Shown here in pieces: positions 46,503-57,644 of a DNA stretch of 64,000 bases (the first letter of the stretch is position 1; each line of letters starts with the position of its first letter). Position numbers and translations under genes: made by a program. The stretch lies in NCBI GenBank assembly GCA_947561395.2, contig OX387193.1:35290255-35354254 (forward strand), written 5' to 3'. The DNA is from Buxus sempervirens. Lineage: Eukaryota; Streptophyta; Magnoliopsida; Buxales; Buxaceae. The notes under the pieces were generated by a model. It saw only the letters and a program-made list of their open reading frames with translations, did no database searches and was not told where the DNA came from.

Positions 46503-46972
46503 TTGCCTCTTGAACCTCAAAAACCCTATTGTGTGACCATCCTACCCCTCTCAGACGCGTCAGTGGGTAGTTCAAGGGTGCCTCCTCAGATGTCTATTGA
46601 ATGGCCACCCGATTGCGTGTCTGTGGCCGCAGAGCCGAACCTGCACCTATCACCCCTCACTGATCACATCGCCCCCTCGTCTGATCTGCGAATATGGCTC
46701 AGCCTCCCTCATGTCACGGTAGAAGGGGAGCCACCATCAACCCCCAAACTCCCGAATCTGCCTTACTAGTACGAGAGCTTAGATGAATCCACTGATGTAG
46801 AGGAAGACCCAGAGACACATCATCAGATGAGAGTGATCCGGAAGAGTTCATCGATATGATCACCATTGACGGGTTTGAGCCTGAGGAGATAGCTGAGGTC
46901 AACAAGGAGAACGAATCACTGCTAAGGAACTGGAGCTCGGTGCCCTTCGCAACCCGCAAGGCCGGCTTCTAA
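46503..46972 (+). pseudogene. Coding-like remnant inside LTR G, probably Tat interior
   Basis: One frame is open with acidic, Ser/Pro-rich protein to PKLPNLPY, then a stop, then YESLDESTDVEEDPETHH. After a frameshift the frame SDESDPEEFIDM runs to LRNWSSVPFATRKAGF and a stop at 46972. The acidic composition and location suggest a gag or gag-pol spacer part of a Tat element. I do not recognise a definite domain. E and F have nothing equivalent between the TATA box and the downstream zone. Confidence 0.35.
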
Positions 46973-49300
46973 AAGGGGGGTTTCCTTCACTCTCGATGTT
47001 TTTTGTTGTAATTACTAAGTGAACATTTTTAATTCTATTATCTGCATATGTAAAAAGAAAAACTTTTTGAAAAATGCAAGTGGTGGTCAGTGATGACATT
47101 GCTCTGAGACCGCACCTTTTTGGAAACGACCATGATCATGGGAAAATGCTGAGTTGCTCAAAGGTGTCTTCAGCTGGGTGCAGTACACTGTCCCATGAGA
47201 ACTGTGACTGAGCCAAAGGCAATCCCTTTCTGATCTAGACCTTGATTTTCCTCCCAAAACCTATCTTTGCAATGGGGCAGAATAACCTTTGAGAGAAAAG
47301 AAAGGAAAAGAAAGAAAAGTGAAGGTGCCAAAACCAGCTAAGGGCCGAGGCCGGCTTTAACATAATGTCTTTAGAAAGGATGAGAGGCCATCCTTCATGC
47401 ATCCTGAATTTTAAGATCCGCTAGTCAAAACACGTTGGGCTTGATCATATCATTCAAATACCCGTGCTATGTCTAGCCACCCCACACTCGGGCAAAGCTA
47501 AAAAAAAATAAAAAAAAGAAAATAAAAAGCATGAATAGACTCCTAAATGAATTTGCATGACTGTTTCAACCAAGTTGTCACAACTTCTGCAAAAGGATGA
47601 AAGGCCATCTTTGTTTTATTTCCCCAGTTTTCAAAATCATATCTCTAGTCAAACCATTTGAGCCTGACTTTCTTTCTTCTAACCCACTGAGTCATGGGCC
47701 TTAAATCTGGTGCTGGGTAAAGAAGAGAAAACATGAATGAGCAAGAAAAGAGAAAGAAAGCGGAAAACACACTGGGACTTGCTAATCAAAGCAAAAAGCC
47801 GAGATGAACCCAGAGCAAAGGAAAGGAAAAAGCAAAAATGTTAAAGGAAAAGCGAAGGTCACAAATGGCCTCACAAAGAAAATTGAAGGAAAGCAAAAAG
47901 GTATTGACAAAGCCCAAGCAATCAAGAAAAGGGTAGAACATGACTCGACCCATTTACAAAGAAACTTTGAGCCATATTCCCTTTCTTTCATAAGCTAAAA
48001 ACCTCAACCTTCGTTTCGTCCCATGAAAAAGTCCTTTTTAATTGTAGAAAATGTGACAATGGAATTCATGCAGATCAATGATGAAGGAAATCTGAAAAGA
48101 ACGAGCTTTGGCAAGACACAAAGTAAAACCTAAAAATGAAAAGATAAGAATTTGAGCCTTATATCCCTTCATTTCTCAGATTTAAAACCAAGCCGATGTT
48201 TCTTCCTAATGTGAAGACCTCTCTGATCTATGGGACATGATGCACAAGAATCAGCCAAAGACCCTCAAGCTGGGGTAGGCACTAACCCAAGGGAAAAGAA
48301 AACGGAAAAAACCGTCAGTTGCAAAATCCTGAAACCATCCTGAAAAATTGGGTCAAGGTGAGAGAAAACAAAAACTGGGAAAGGGAGAACATCCCTTGAG
48401 ATACCCCTCAACTTTTAAACCTTTGCAAAGCATTTATTAGCACAAGTCTGGAATTTCATGGGAATGTGTGTCAAACACGCCATCCCAAAACACTTCGGGT
48501 TAACAAGGAAATTCACCATGGTCCCGCCTCTCTTTTAAAAGTCACTTGTATAAATTTCTGAAAAAAAAAGAAAAACTTTTGAAAAATTACTTTATTTCAA
48601 CTGTGTGCACTTGCACACACAATAAAAGCAAGTCATAAGTACTTGCAGCTTGAATTTCAGCTACCTCACTGCTCTGTGAGAATTTTGTAGACCCAGGCAA
48701 GGCAAAAGAACTGGAGAAGTCAAGAAGTGCTAAGAAGACAAAAGCAGAAGAAAGGCAAAACAGAGGAAAGTCGATGCAGTAATACACCGGCAGGGGAATG
48801 GCGAAGACTTCCTTTCCTTTCCCCAGCGGAATTGTCAAGAAACCTAAAGCTGCATGTCAATACCACGCCCAGTCTAAAGAGGCTGGTTTTGCAAAAGGAG
48901 AGGCATATACAAGAGGGCTCCATAGATCCCCAGCAGGAGCCTCCATAAGCATGATCAACTCGCACCCGACAAGAAAGGACTGAGCTGTGCAAGAAAGTAA
49001 AATGGTAGGGACTCCCACCAATCTCCAGTGGAGTTACCATAAACTGGGAAGCCCCTACCTCATTGAAAAAGGGAACTGGCAAAAGCACCCTTCCCCCTGG
49101 AAAAGAAGACCATGAAAAAGAAAGAGATGAAGACCCTCTCATGAAGAAGAAGACAAAAAGAAGAAATCTTCGGGCAGGATGGCCCCATTTGTAAATTTTG
49201 ATTTCCTACTTTTGTAAAAGAATATGATAGGTGTGCGAGCTCCCTTGAGGCATCGGACAGCGCTGAGAGCACCTCCTCACCAAGGGCACCTTCTCCTTCT
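46973..49300 (+). other. Purine-rich noncoding stretch inside LTR G
   Basis: Long AAAGAAAGGAAAAG-type tracts alternate with GAGTCATGGGCCTT and GGAATGGCGAAGAC sequence. This composition is typical of noncoding interiors of Tat elements. Open frames are short, repetitive in composition and unsupported. No gene is called. Confidence 0.4.
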
Positions 49301-51427
49301 TTCCTTCCAGTCCCTAATCAACAATGTTCTCTTTCTCATGTTTGTACCCCATTTTAACCCCCTTTCTCTTCCCTTCTTTTAGATGTTTTTTTTAGGTTAA
49401 GGGAATAGCATAAGCTAATAATAGTATGTCGAGAACCATATATGATGTTTGTTTAATATCTATTTCGTGTGTGCCTAAAAGTCCTCATGTTATTCATCAA
49501 CATGTAAAGCATGCATGCCTTAGTGTTAAGACCATATTAGCATATTCCTTTTCTACTGTTTTGCGCATTTTTCATCACTTTTACTCACTGTTTTTTATCA
49601 CATGAAGTCACACCACTCGGCTTTGCCTATGTCTTATGTGCATACCCATATCCTTACTTATTTGGAATACATCTAGGGATTTTGTATGTCTTGTCATTCA
49701 TTTTAACTTGGCATGTTTAGGTTAGGTCACGTGTGCAGATCTTTCTCTTGGAATATATGCTTTATAATGCTTTCATACAAATGCCATCTAGCTACTTGTA
49801 AGTAATATGCATGCTCTCCTTTTTAATATACGTTCACACATGAAGCATGCTCACTCACACACACACTTTTTGTTTCAAGCAAAATAATCTGTAAAAATGC
49901 ATGTATTTCTCATGGTTTAAAAATATGCATATTAGGTTTAGTTGCTTGGTTCCTTTTTGACCTATGTGTGGGTTGATATGTGAAATTGGGATAACCAAAC
50001 AGGGGTACTTAGGTCCCTGTCCCACTGCTGGAACACCCTAAGGAGCCCAGAAACCCAGGCCCACCAGAAAAATCTGGAAAAGCCCTTACTATGTGCTGAT
50101 CCGACAATTCAAGTCGGATCAGCCTGTCTCCATTTGTAGCCGACATCTCAGGTTGGCTACTAGGCAAAAAATTTCAGTTTTGATTTTTCTCGGGTTTTGT
50201 GTCATCTTCATGATCTCTCAATCGAACCAAATGAGCCAATAGGGTTTCCAGGTCATCCGGAAACCCAAAATGGGACTCGGACCACTCTGGTCCAACCGGA
50301 TTTGCAGTGGGCCTTCCAACGGGGCCCACCAAGCCCGACTGATCCCCTTGAATGTAAACAAGAGAAATGAGTTAATTGAGTGGGCCGCACCGCTTGAGGC
50401 CCACTAAAAGCCCAATTCACAGCATGCTGGCTTACACTAGGTGTGGTTTGGCCAAGATTGCGGGCCAGGGCCTATCGGGCCCGTCAAGCCCATCAACCGA
50501 ATCAAAAGGGTCAAACCCTAATTTCCTAGGCTAAGGGCCCCAAGCCCAAGGCCTAGCCCATTTTGGCACAGATTAATAAAGATAACTTAAAATCATTTGG
50601 TCACTATCGTAAGGCCCACCTAGGGGCCCACCAATCAATCCAGACCCACTTTGCATGAAAATCAACTTAATCTTAAACTTGAACCCTAAATGTAACCAAT
50701 TCACTGAACCAAAGCCCAAAGGGCCTCTCAGGCTTAGACTGAGGCCCAGCAAGAGGCATGTGGGCTAGACTTAGCCCATCAAGGAATCCGCGGGCCATCC
50801 AATGGGGACCGTCCAATCAGACTCATCTCATTTTAAGCTAAAAAGATAAAATCAAGTAAAGGGACCCACACCACTCAGGCGGTCTTGCCAAACTTAATCG
50901 AACTGTGCATGTTGGAATAGGAATCATGTAAAACCCTGGATTTTCCAAAGAATAAAATAAATAATTAAAGATAAATTATAGAGGAAAATACTAAGGAATA
51001 TAATAGTATGGGAATTAAAGAGAGATATAAAGGTTAAAATAGGAATTTAAAGAGGAAGGGTAATTTGGTTATTTTAATTTGTTAAATTCATGAAAGAAAA
51101 TAAGATAATTGGTTATTAAGTCAATAAATTCAAATATACAAAATCTTAGCTTAGTTGGATGCAAAATAATGAAATTAAGGTTTTAAGGGTGGAAAAAGGG
51201 CCTAATGGTAATTATACTATTTAGGGTCCAAGATATAGGTAATTTGAGTGAATAATAAAAGCCTAAGTTCAATTTAAAATTAGAAATAAGGTTGAGCACG
51301 AAAATTAATTAGGAGATCCTTTGAAAGAGAATTAAAGGAGTTAAATTAAGGAGAATGGTAGAAGAGGGAATACACTAAGTATATTAGAATAAGCTAAACC
51401 TAATTAGAGTTGGACTAGTAATGAGGC

Positions 51428-51435
51428 TATAAAAG
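51428..51435 (+). promoter_or_regulatory. TATA box of LTR H
   Basis: TATAAAAG occurs ~500 bp into the LTR and 345 bp before the GC-type donor, matching the layout in M. Confidence 0.55.
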
Positions 51436-53627
51436 AGAGGTTTAAAGAGTGTTTAGGTTTTGAAAACAAGTTAGAATGAGAGGGAAATTCGTGCATAAGT
51501 GCTAGGAGCTAAAAATAGAAGGAGAGAAGAGAGAAAAGAAAGGGGGAATTAGAAAGAAAAGAAGTTGCAAAGATGGCCGACCAGCCAACTTCAAGCATCG
51601 AGAGAGGAAGATCTAACCGTTGGAATGGGCTGAAATTTTAGGGTTTTGTTCTACGCATGGAAGACTTCAAACTGAACGGTGGAGATTTTAATTGGAGAAG
51701 TCTAAAGGGTGCAGTAGAGCTTCAAAGTTGGGCACAAGCAAAGTTTCTGAAAAATTCTAGGTTCATCGTAAGGCAAGTAGCAAACACTTGAAACTTGAGG
51801 AACTGCATGTTTTCCTGTGATTTGGATGATTAATTGTATTGTTTTGAAGTTGGATTTCATGGGAAAATTTTATTGTTTATAAAGTATTGTTTTGGTGATT
51901 TATTCTTTCTTTTGGAAATCAAGAAAAGGTTGATCATGATGAGTTAAACTTAAAAAGACACTCAAAGATAAGTGGAAAGATGATAGGATTAGTTTAGGGT
52001 TGTCCCAGAACTAGTTTAGGATGGAAATTAGATGTTCAGGATCAAAACAAGTAAATAGTATGTATAGAAAGTTCTAAGATTTCCGTAAGTTGAAGAAAAA
52101 TAAGTTATAGCTGGAGCGCTCGATACACCGTTGGAGCGATTCCTCAGGCGATAGGCCTTTGAAAAATAACAGAACCTGAAACTTCACTGCTAGAGCAGTT
52201 GCCTGAGTGACCCATCAAGCGACTGACTATCAGAAATTTCTAAACTTGGGATTCGTGCCTAGATTCAAGTTCTAATGATTTTTCTTGGAATCTTAATGTT
52301 GTAACACCTATAATTAGGGTAATTTGAGATGTAGGAAGTAACAGAATTAAATTTGGATAAAAGGATAACTAATTGGAACAATGTACGTAATAATAATCAA
52401 AGTAGACTAGTTAAGGTAAACTATAAGCACTCAAACCACTTTCATTAGGATTCTAGGTATGAAACCTAGTTTAACAAGTTATAATGGACTTAAATTAACT
52501 TTTGGATAGAATTAATAACATAACCTAAAGGTTTTGGAGATTTAGGGTATCGGTTGGATTTAAAAGTAAAGATTTTAGGAGGAACGAAAGTGTAGGATTA
52601 GGAGTAAACTTTGTATGAAACAAAGAATAACCTGAATACTGAATTAGAACAATAAACTAAGTATGCTCACACTAACACGACTCAAATCTAAACCTTTTAT
52701 TTAGAATTGTGTATACTCTTGTACTTATCTTATTAAATGACATGGAATTCTGTTTAAGAACTGTTCAATGGTTATTTTGAATATATTTTGGTTGAACACC
52801 GTGGTCTTTGGATTATTTTGCCCTTGAAGCCTGGTGTTTGGACATATGACTTGGTACGCCTAGTGTTGGTTTTTGGGTCACTGGTGTGACAAGGCATGGT
52901 GCCTGTTTTATTGTTTACAGCATGGGCGGATTTGGTATACAGATATGGTTCTGTATTTTTTTTGGTGGGTGTTATTGAGAAGTATGTCCATTCCCTGGGT
53001 TGGTTTTCCACTGTCGTGTGGGTTTCGAAATTTCATTGATATGTTATTGAGTTATTCAAGGTTTTGATTGTGAGTTGTGTCTAGTGGGCAATGCTTAGTA
53101 TGGATCCATAGCTTAGCTAGGAAGTGAAAGGGAATTGGCTGGTAAGTTATTCTTGTTCGAAACTCCCCAGTATGCGGTCCGTTGTACTAGCAGGTGCGGG
53201 CAACGTAGGCAGCAATCAGAGACTGCTGCAGGTGCGGCCTGGTTATAAGCCGAGGTTGTTATCGGTAAATGGTTTTGTTTTATTTTCAGGTTACCATCCG
53301 CATGCTTCAATGAGTATGAGACTGACTTTCATAAGCTTTATATTGGTCATGTTGGTAGGTTACTTGTGACTTGCACTTTGGAGCTATGATTTGGCCGTGC
53401 TTGAGGATCACTTGTGCCTTGCACTTGCATTGGTTTTAGACGTGTTTGTTGTGAGTCCATTAATCTTTGATCGGATTGGTATGGCCTCCGTGGAAGCAGT
53501 ACCCATGATGGGATTTTATTTGGACTGGATTGTACTCGCCAACCCATGCGTGGGTGGTCCGCGTTTATGGTTGACGAAGGAGATGGTAGTGACTACAGGT
53601 GTGGGCTCCATCTATCATGTAAGTCGT

Positions 53628-56084
53628 TGTAACGCCCCGGATCCGTGTTGTTCATTAAAGATATAACACGTCTCACGGAGGTTAGGCAAGGATCGTTAAT
53701 CAATTTATGATCGCTGGATAATCATACATCTATAACCTAACAGAGTGCACATTTCCATTTATGCAAAATTGTAACATTTAAGCTAAGCTGAAATCATGTG
53801 GTTCATCCCCCAATGACTTTAATACATCTCAATTAATTCAAGTTCTCAAATTCAGAACAGATAACCTACAAGTCTAAGGAAGGTAATAGTAGTCTTCCTC
53901 CCTATATGCCTCAGCAGGATCTACCCCAGTAATCGCCTCACCACGAGTATCTGAAAAAAATAGAACAACACATAGTGAGATACGAATATCCCAGCGAGTA
54001 GCACATGCATGCAGAAATAGTTGAATCACATTTTAAAACTATGCATCGACAACACTACAATACGTTTAAACAGCCAACATCAATTTCCCAAGTTCAAATC
54101 AAACAAATCACATCTTAGTTAAATACAATAACACATCGATTGGTCAATGTCATGACTATCGTTTGGTTGATAAATTAAACATGCCAAGTAGACACTCCAC
54201 ACCTCCATGTACACAGTTCCGGCCTACTCAGGGTTTCGGATACTCTGAAATGACGGCCTACTCAGGGTTTCGTCATCCAATGCAGGCCTACTCCCCGGGT
54301 TTCTGCATTGACAACCAGGCCTACTCAGGGTTTCTGGCTGCTCTACACCGGTCGTGGCAACACACAAGGCCATGCAATTCCAACAACCAACAATAACATC
54401 ACATTACTAAGCTTAAACATCTGGATCCAGGACAAGCTAGACCAAAACAGTAAACATCGTATAATCTCGATTTCAATATCAAAACAAACCATTCATTTCT
54501 ACATCATGTAATTACTCATCACAATTCATCACCTGTCCCTCTGGACCAAGCAGTGCCTCAAGTACATTCAGTACTTTCTCATTTCCATAACACAAGTCAT
54601 ATGAAAGTAAAACTCAATCCATTCATACCAAAGAAAACCATTCAATACGTATAAAGTTTCCAACAAGTGAAACCAGAAATACAAGAACTTCTCAATCAAA
54701 GCAGTGTATAGAATAAGGAAAAGTAACTGGTAACTCTTACTAGTTCGGTGTCCGGCACAATACTCATAAGTAACCTAAACCCAACTTGAAACTCATAAGA
54801 TGTTCACAAAATTTTCCTCTATTAATTTCATAGGCAAAATGGTTTCCCAGGTTCCTAACCAAGTGAATAGTGAAGTGGTTTAACCCCTAAGAAGTGCAAA
54901 TACTCTTGGTCAAATCAGAAATTCCATTTCGGTAAGCAAAATAGGTCTGCCGCTCACCTATCGAGGTGGGCGCGAGGTGAGCGCCGGTCGGCGGTGAAGA
55001 AAATGGGCAAAAGCGACCTGCCGCTCACCCGACGCTAGGTGAGCGCGAGATGGGCGTGAGGTGGGCGCGGGATTCGCGCGAGATGAGCGCCTTGTTTTCT
55101 ACTTCGCGCGAGATGAGCGCGAGGTGGGCGCGGGATCGGCGGTAGGTCATTTTTAACAGGGCGCCTCCCTCCGAGGTGAACGCCGGTGAGCGCGAGGTGA
55201 GCGGATACCCCTGTAGTTTTCATTTCTCTGTTATTTTGAGATCTACATGAATGGCCGGTTTGTGAAGGTCTGTAACTACTCCAGTACACTCCTAATACTC
55301 CCAGAAGACTTCCCAACCAGATTTGAAATTAATCTAAACACTTTCATTTTCAATTAAAACTTCAATCCGGAGACTCTGTTCATGTAACTTTCCGAAAAAC
55401 CAGAAAAACCAGAAAACATCATACCATCACTCAATATACAAAACATGCATCATAATAAGCTCGAGAAACATAAAACCCTGTTGTAAAACAGTGCTACTCA
55501 CCTGTGCTTATTCCCGAATGATAAAACCCCGGCCGATCACTTCTCGGCCACGCGCGCGAATGAAAAACCTATCGAAACTAATCTTCTCGAGCAGAGGGAA
55601 ATAACCCAAGGAAATTCAGCTCCGAACTCCTTCTTCCAGCACTTGCGATATATGGTTCTTCACGAACGAAAGCCCTAGTCGCCCTCCAGCCAAAATCGCC
55701 AATTCTCCTTATGTCCAGAGTTAACGAAAATGTTGCCGAAATTATGCTAAGCGCATTCTCATAAACCCGAACCCTACTTTCCATTTTAGTCCACTTACTT
55801 GTTACATACTCACTCGAATACTCTCCCATTTCCTTGATCCTATGCATGCTCGCCTACGGAAGACACTACCTGTTCAGCATCTATTCGCGTTAAAATCACA
55901 TAACTACACCTTAATAATACCAATGAGAATACTACGATTTTTCGGAAAAATGGCTATATAACGCCTGTACATATGAGTATGGGCTAAGCCCTCAAACCAC
56001 AAAATAACCTGATAAACACAGTTTATACATCAGAATAAATAACTAAATAAATAAATAAATACTCACAAAATTCAGGGTCTTACA
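53628..56084 (-). mobile_element. Solo LTR W (family 1), inserted in H
   Basis: The 2457-bp element has perfect GTCGT duplications. On the reverse strand it starts TGTAAGACCCTGAATTTTG at 56084 and ends GGATCCGGGGCGTTACA at 53628. It is close to K and P in its 3' part. It holds a large GGTGAGCGC/GGTGGGCGC cluster (54950-55210), CTGGATCCAG (54421), GGCCTACTCAGGGTTTC repeats (54220-54340), hairpin and acceptor. It is the innermost element of the I-G-H-W stack. Confidence 0.93.
53951..55501 (-). other. Predicted intron inside LTR W
   Basis: The reverse-strand donor is CAG/GTGAGTAGCAC and the acceptor is TATTTTTTTCAG. GTGCTACTCGC (54004-53994) pairs with all 11 donor bases, with one G-U. The hairpin GGGATATTCGTATCTC (53992-53977) has a UUCG loop. 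This is the cleanest example in the window along with M. Confidence 0.5.
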
Positions 56085-56940
56085 GTCGTGATGTGGCGAA
56101 CTATGGGGGCAAGAATATTCTTACTAAGTGGTTTCAGTTCACGAGTCCTATTGGTCGCATGTGTTTGTTTGGATTGGTGATTTGTTATTGTTGTATTATC
56201 GTATTATTGTGGTTTTGGTTTTATCGTTCACCTCATGACTAGTATTGTATATTATGGTTGTTAATAAATAAAGAGAAATTAAATTTAAGTTTCTGCATTT
56301 ACTCTGATTATAAAGTTAGAAAAAGTTTTAAATTGTCCACTTTCTTTAGTTGCTTTGTTTGATTACCATAACACCTCGGGTTTGGGAATGGACTCGGAAC
56401 TGGGGCGTTACAAATCGGGTGAATAGACAGACTGAGTTGACTCGTAACCAGGAGATCCACAGGACCCGTCATTCGACGGGGCAGACTGGGGTGTCTACGG
56501 ACTTCCCCGGACCGTAACCGAGACCTTGCTTAGAATCTTAAGCCGCAGACCAGCCTAATAGACAAACCTAGGCACCCAGGTGTCTTCCTGCACCCCATCA
56601 GGCAGTGGCGACTCCAATCTTCCCGAATTACCCATCCGGAGGCACGCACTCTTTCGTGCGCCCTGCCGTGCGACCCTGTGCATAGGTACTTTTGGAATTT
56701 TTGGAGATTAAGTGAGAAGGGACGTAAATTAAGGTAATTAATGAGTGTGATATTAATTTGAATAATTAATAATAATATGTTTAAGAATTTATTTTAATTG
56801 AATGAGGTGATAATGTAGGCTGTTTGTGGCGTGGCAAGTATTTAATCAAAGGGTTAAGAGGTTGAGCATGTAGAGAGTTTTGGTAGGTGAGCAACCAGCA
56901 GATCATGAAGAGCTTAAGTGGTTTGAGCGCCAACGAAATC

Positions 56941-56948
56941 TATAAATA
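56941..56948 (+). promoter_or_regulatory. TATA box of LTR I
   Basis: TATAAATA lies ~380 bp before the predicted donor at 57321, within the part of I between G and F. Confidence 0.5.
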
Positions 56949-57644
56949 GGCAGCTCGTTTCTATTTGCTGGTTTCGCTTGTTGAGATCGGAGGCAAATTC
57001 AGAGAGCTCAAGCTGTGAAGAGAAGCTGAGTTTTAGAGGGTTTGTTTGAGTGGAGGTGATTGGTGTTAATCGGAGGAAGATACCTTGCTGTTGGAGAGTT
57101 CAGTGAGTAGAATTGTGGAGAATCGACCAATTTCAGTTGCAGATCTTAGAGAGATAAGGGCATTTCGTTTTGTATTTAGGGTGCAAATTAAATGATAAGT
57201 TAGGATTAAACTCAGATCTGGTTGTGCTGATGCAACAATGACCAATTGGCCACTGAATAGCTATTTTGGTGGTGCTGTGATAAGAGGATTTGAGCTCAGA
57301 GTAGTTGTTCATCAGCACATGTAAGTAGCAATTACTTTCTATTGGATTTGCAATCGTAGTTTTGATTAGAAGCATGAATTAACCTGCTGCACCTGAGTTT
57401 TATCGACTGTGAGTAATTTATGATTGAAATTTCTGATTTATAGTCGATTCAGGTTAGATTAAATTTAGTTGATGATCAGCATGTTGTTAAAGGAGATAAG
57501 AAGAGAATCAAATGATTTGTGGAGTGAAATTAGGTTCAGTCATGGTGAAAATTGAGTTTGCAATGATTTAATATAGTTCCGTAAGATATTGTGTTTGGGC
57601 GCTAACCAGTGCCTACTGACATGAAGTAGACGCTGGTAGGCATT

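Larger units (their letters stand above)
50927..56412 (+). mobile_element. Solo LTR H (family 1), inserted in G, holding W
   Basis: It starts TGTAAAACCCTGGATTTTCC and ends GAACTGGGGCGTTACA. Flanks AATCA and AATCG form a duplication with one G/A change; family 2 copies read AATCGGGTGAG here, so the left copy changed. It has a TATA box (51428), GC donor AAG/GCAAGTAGCAA (51773), GAGCGCTCG cluster (52110-52225), ATGGATCCAT (53100) and acceptor TTTTATTTTCAG (53290). The hairpin and donor-pairing segment are not found. Without W it is about 3.0 kb. Confidence 0.88.
45689..56690 (+). mobile_element. LTR G (family 2), composite, holding H
   Basis: It starts TGTAAGCACCTCATTTTTGC. Family landmarks are the TATA box (46374), GGGCCC zone (50280-50860), and the conserved last ~200 bases, which resume after H at 56413 and end about CCTGTGCATA. 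Without H it is ~5.5 kb, well above E (3.75) and F (3.19). The excess, about 46540-49300, is a coding-like fragment plus purine-rich sequence and looks like captured element interior. No clear target duplication was found (left flank GTTAT), so the right boundary is approximate. Confidence 0.68.

Noticed and set aside
45919..46575. 218-codon reverse-strand open frame
   Set aside because: It spans the palindromes, the poly-C run and the promoter of LTR G in antisense. The repeated peptides come from the TATCCGAC palindromes; no domain is recognised.
47804..49142. Lys-rich and Ser/Phe-rich frames on both strands
   Set aside because: They are artefacts of purine-rich noncoding sequence; no motif, start context or conservation.
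55035..55316. Reverse-strand frame with repeated HLALTG/HLARIPRPP peptides
   Set aside because: It is made by the GGTGAGCGC motif cluster in the LTR W intron.
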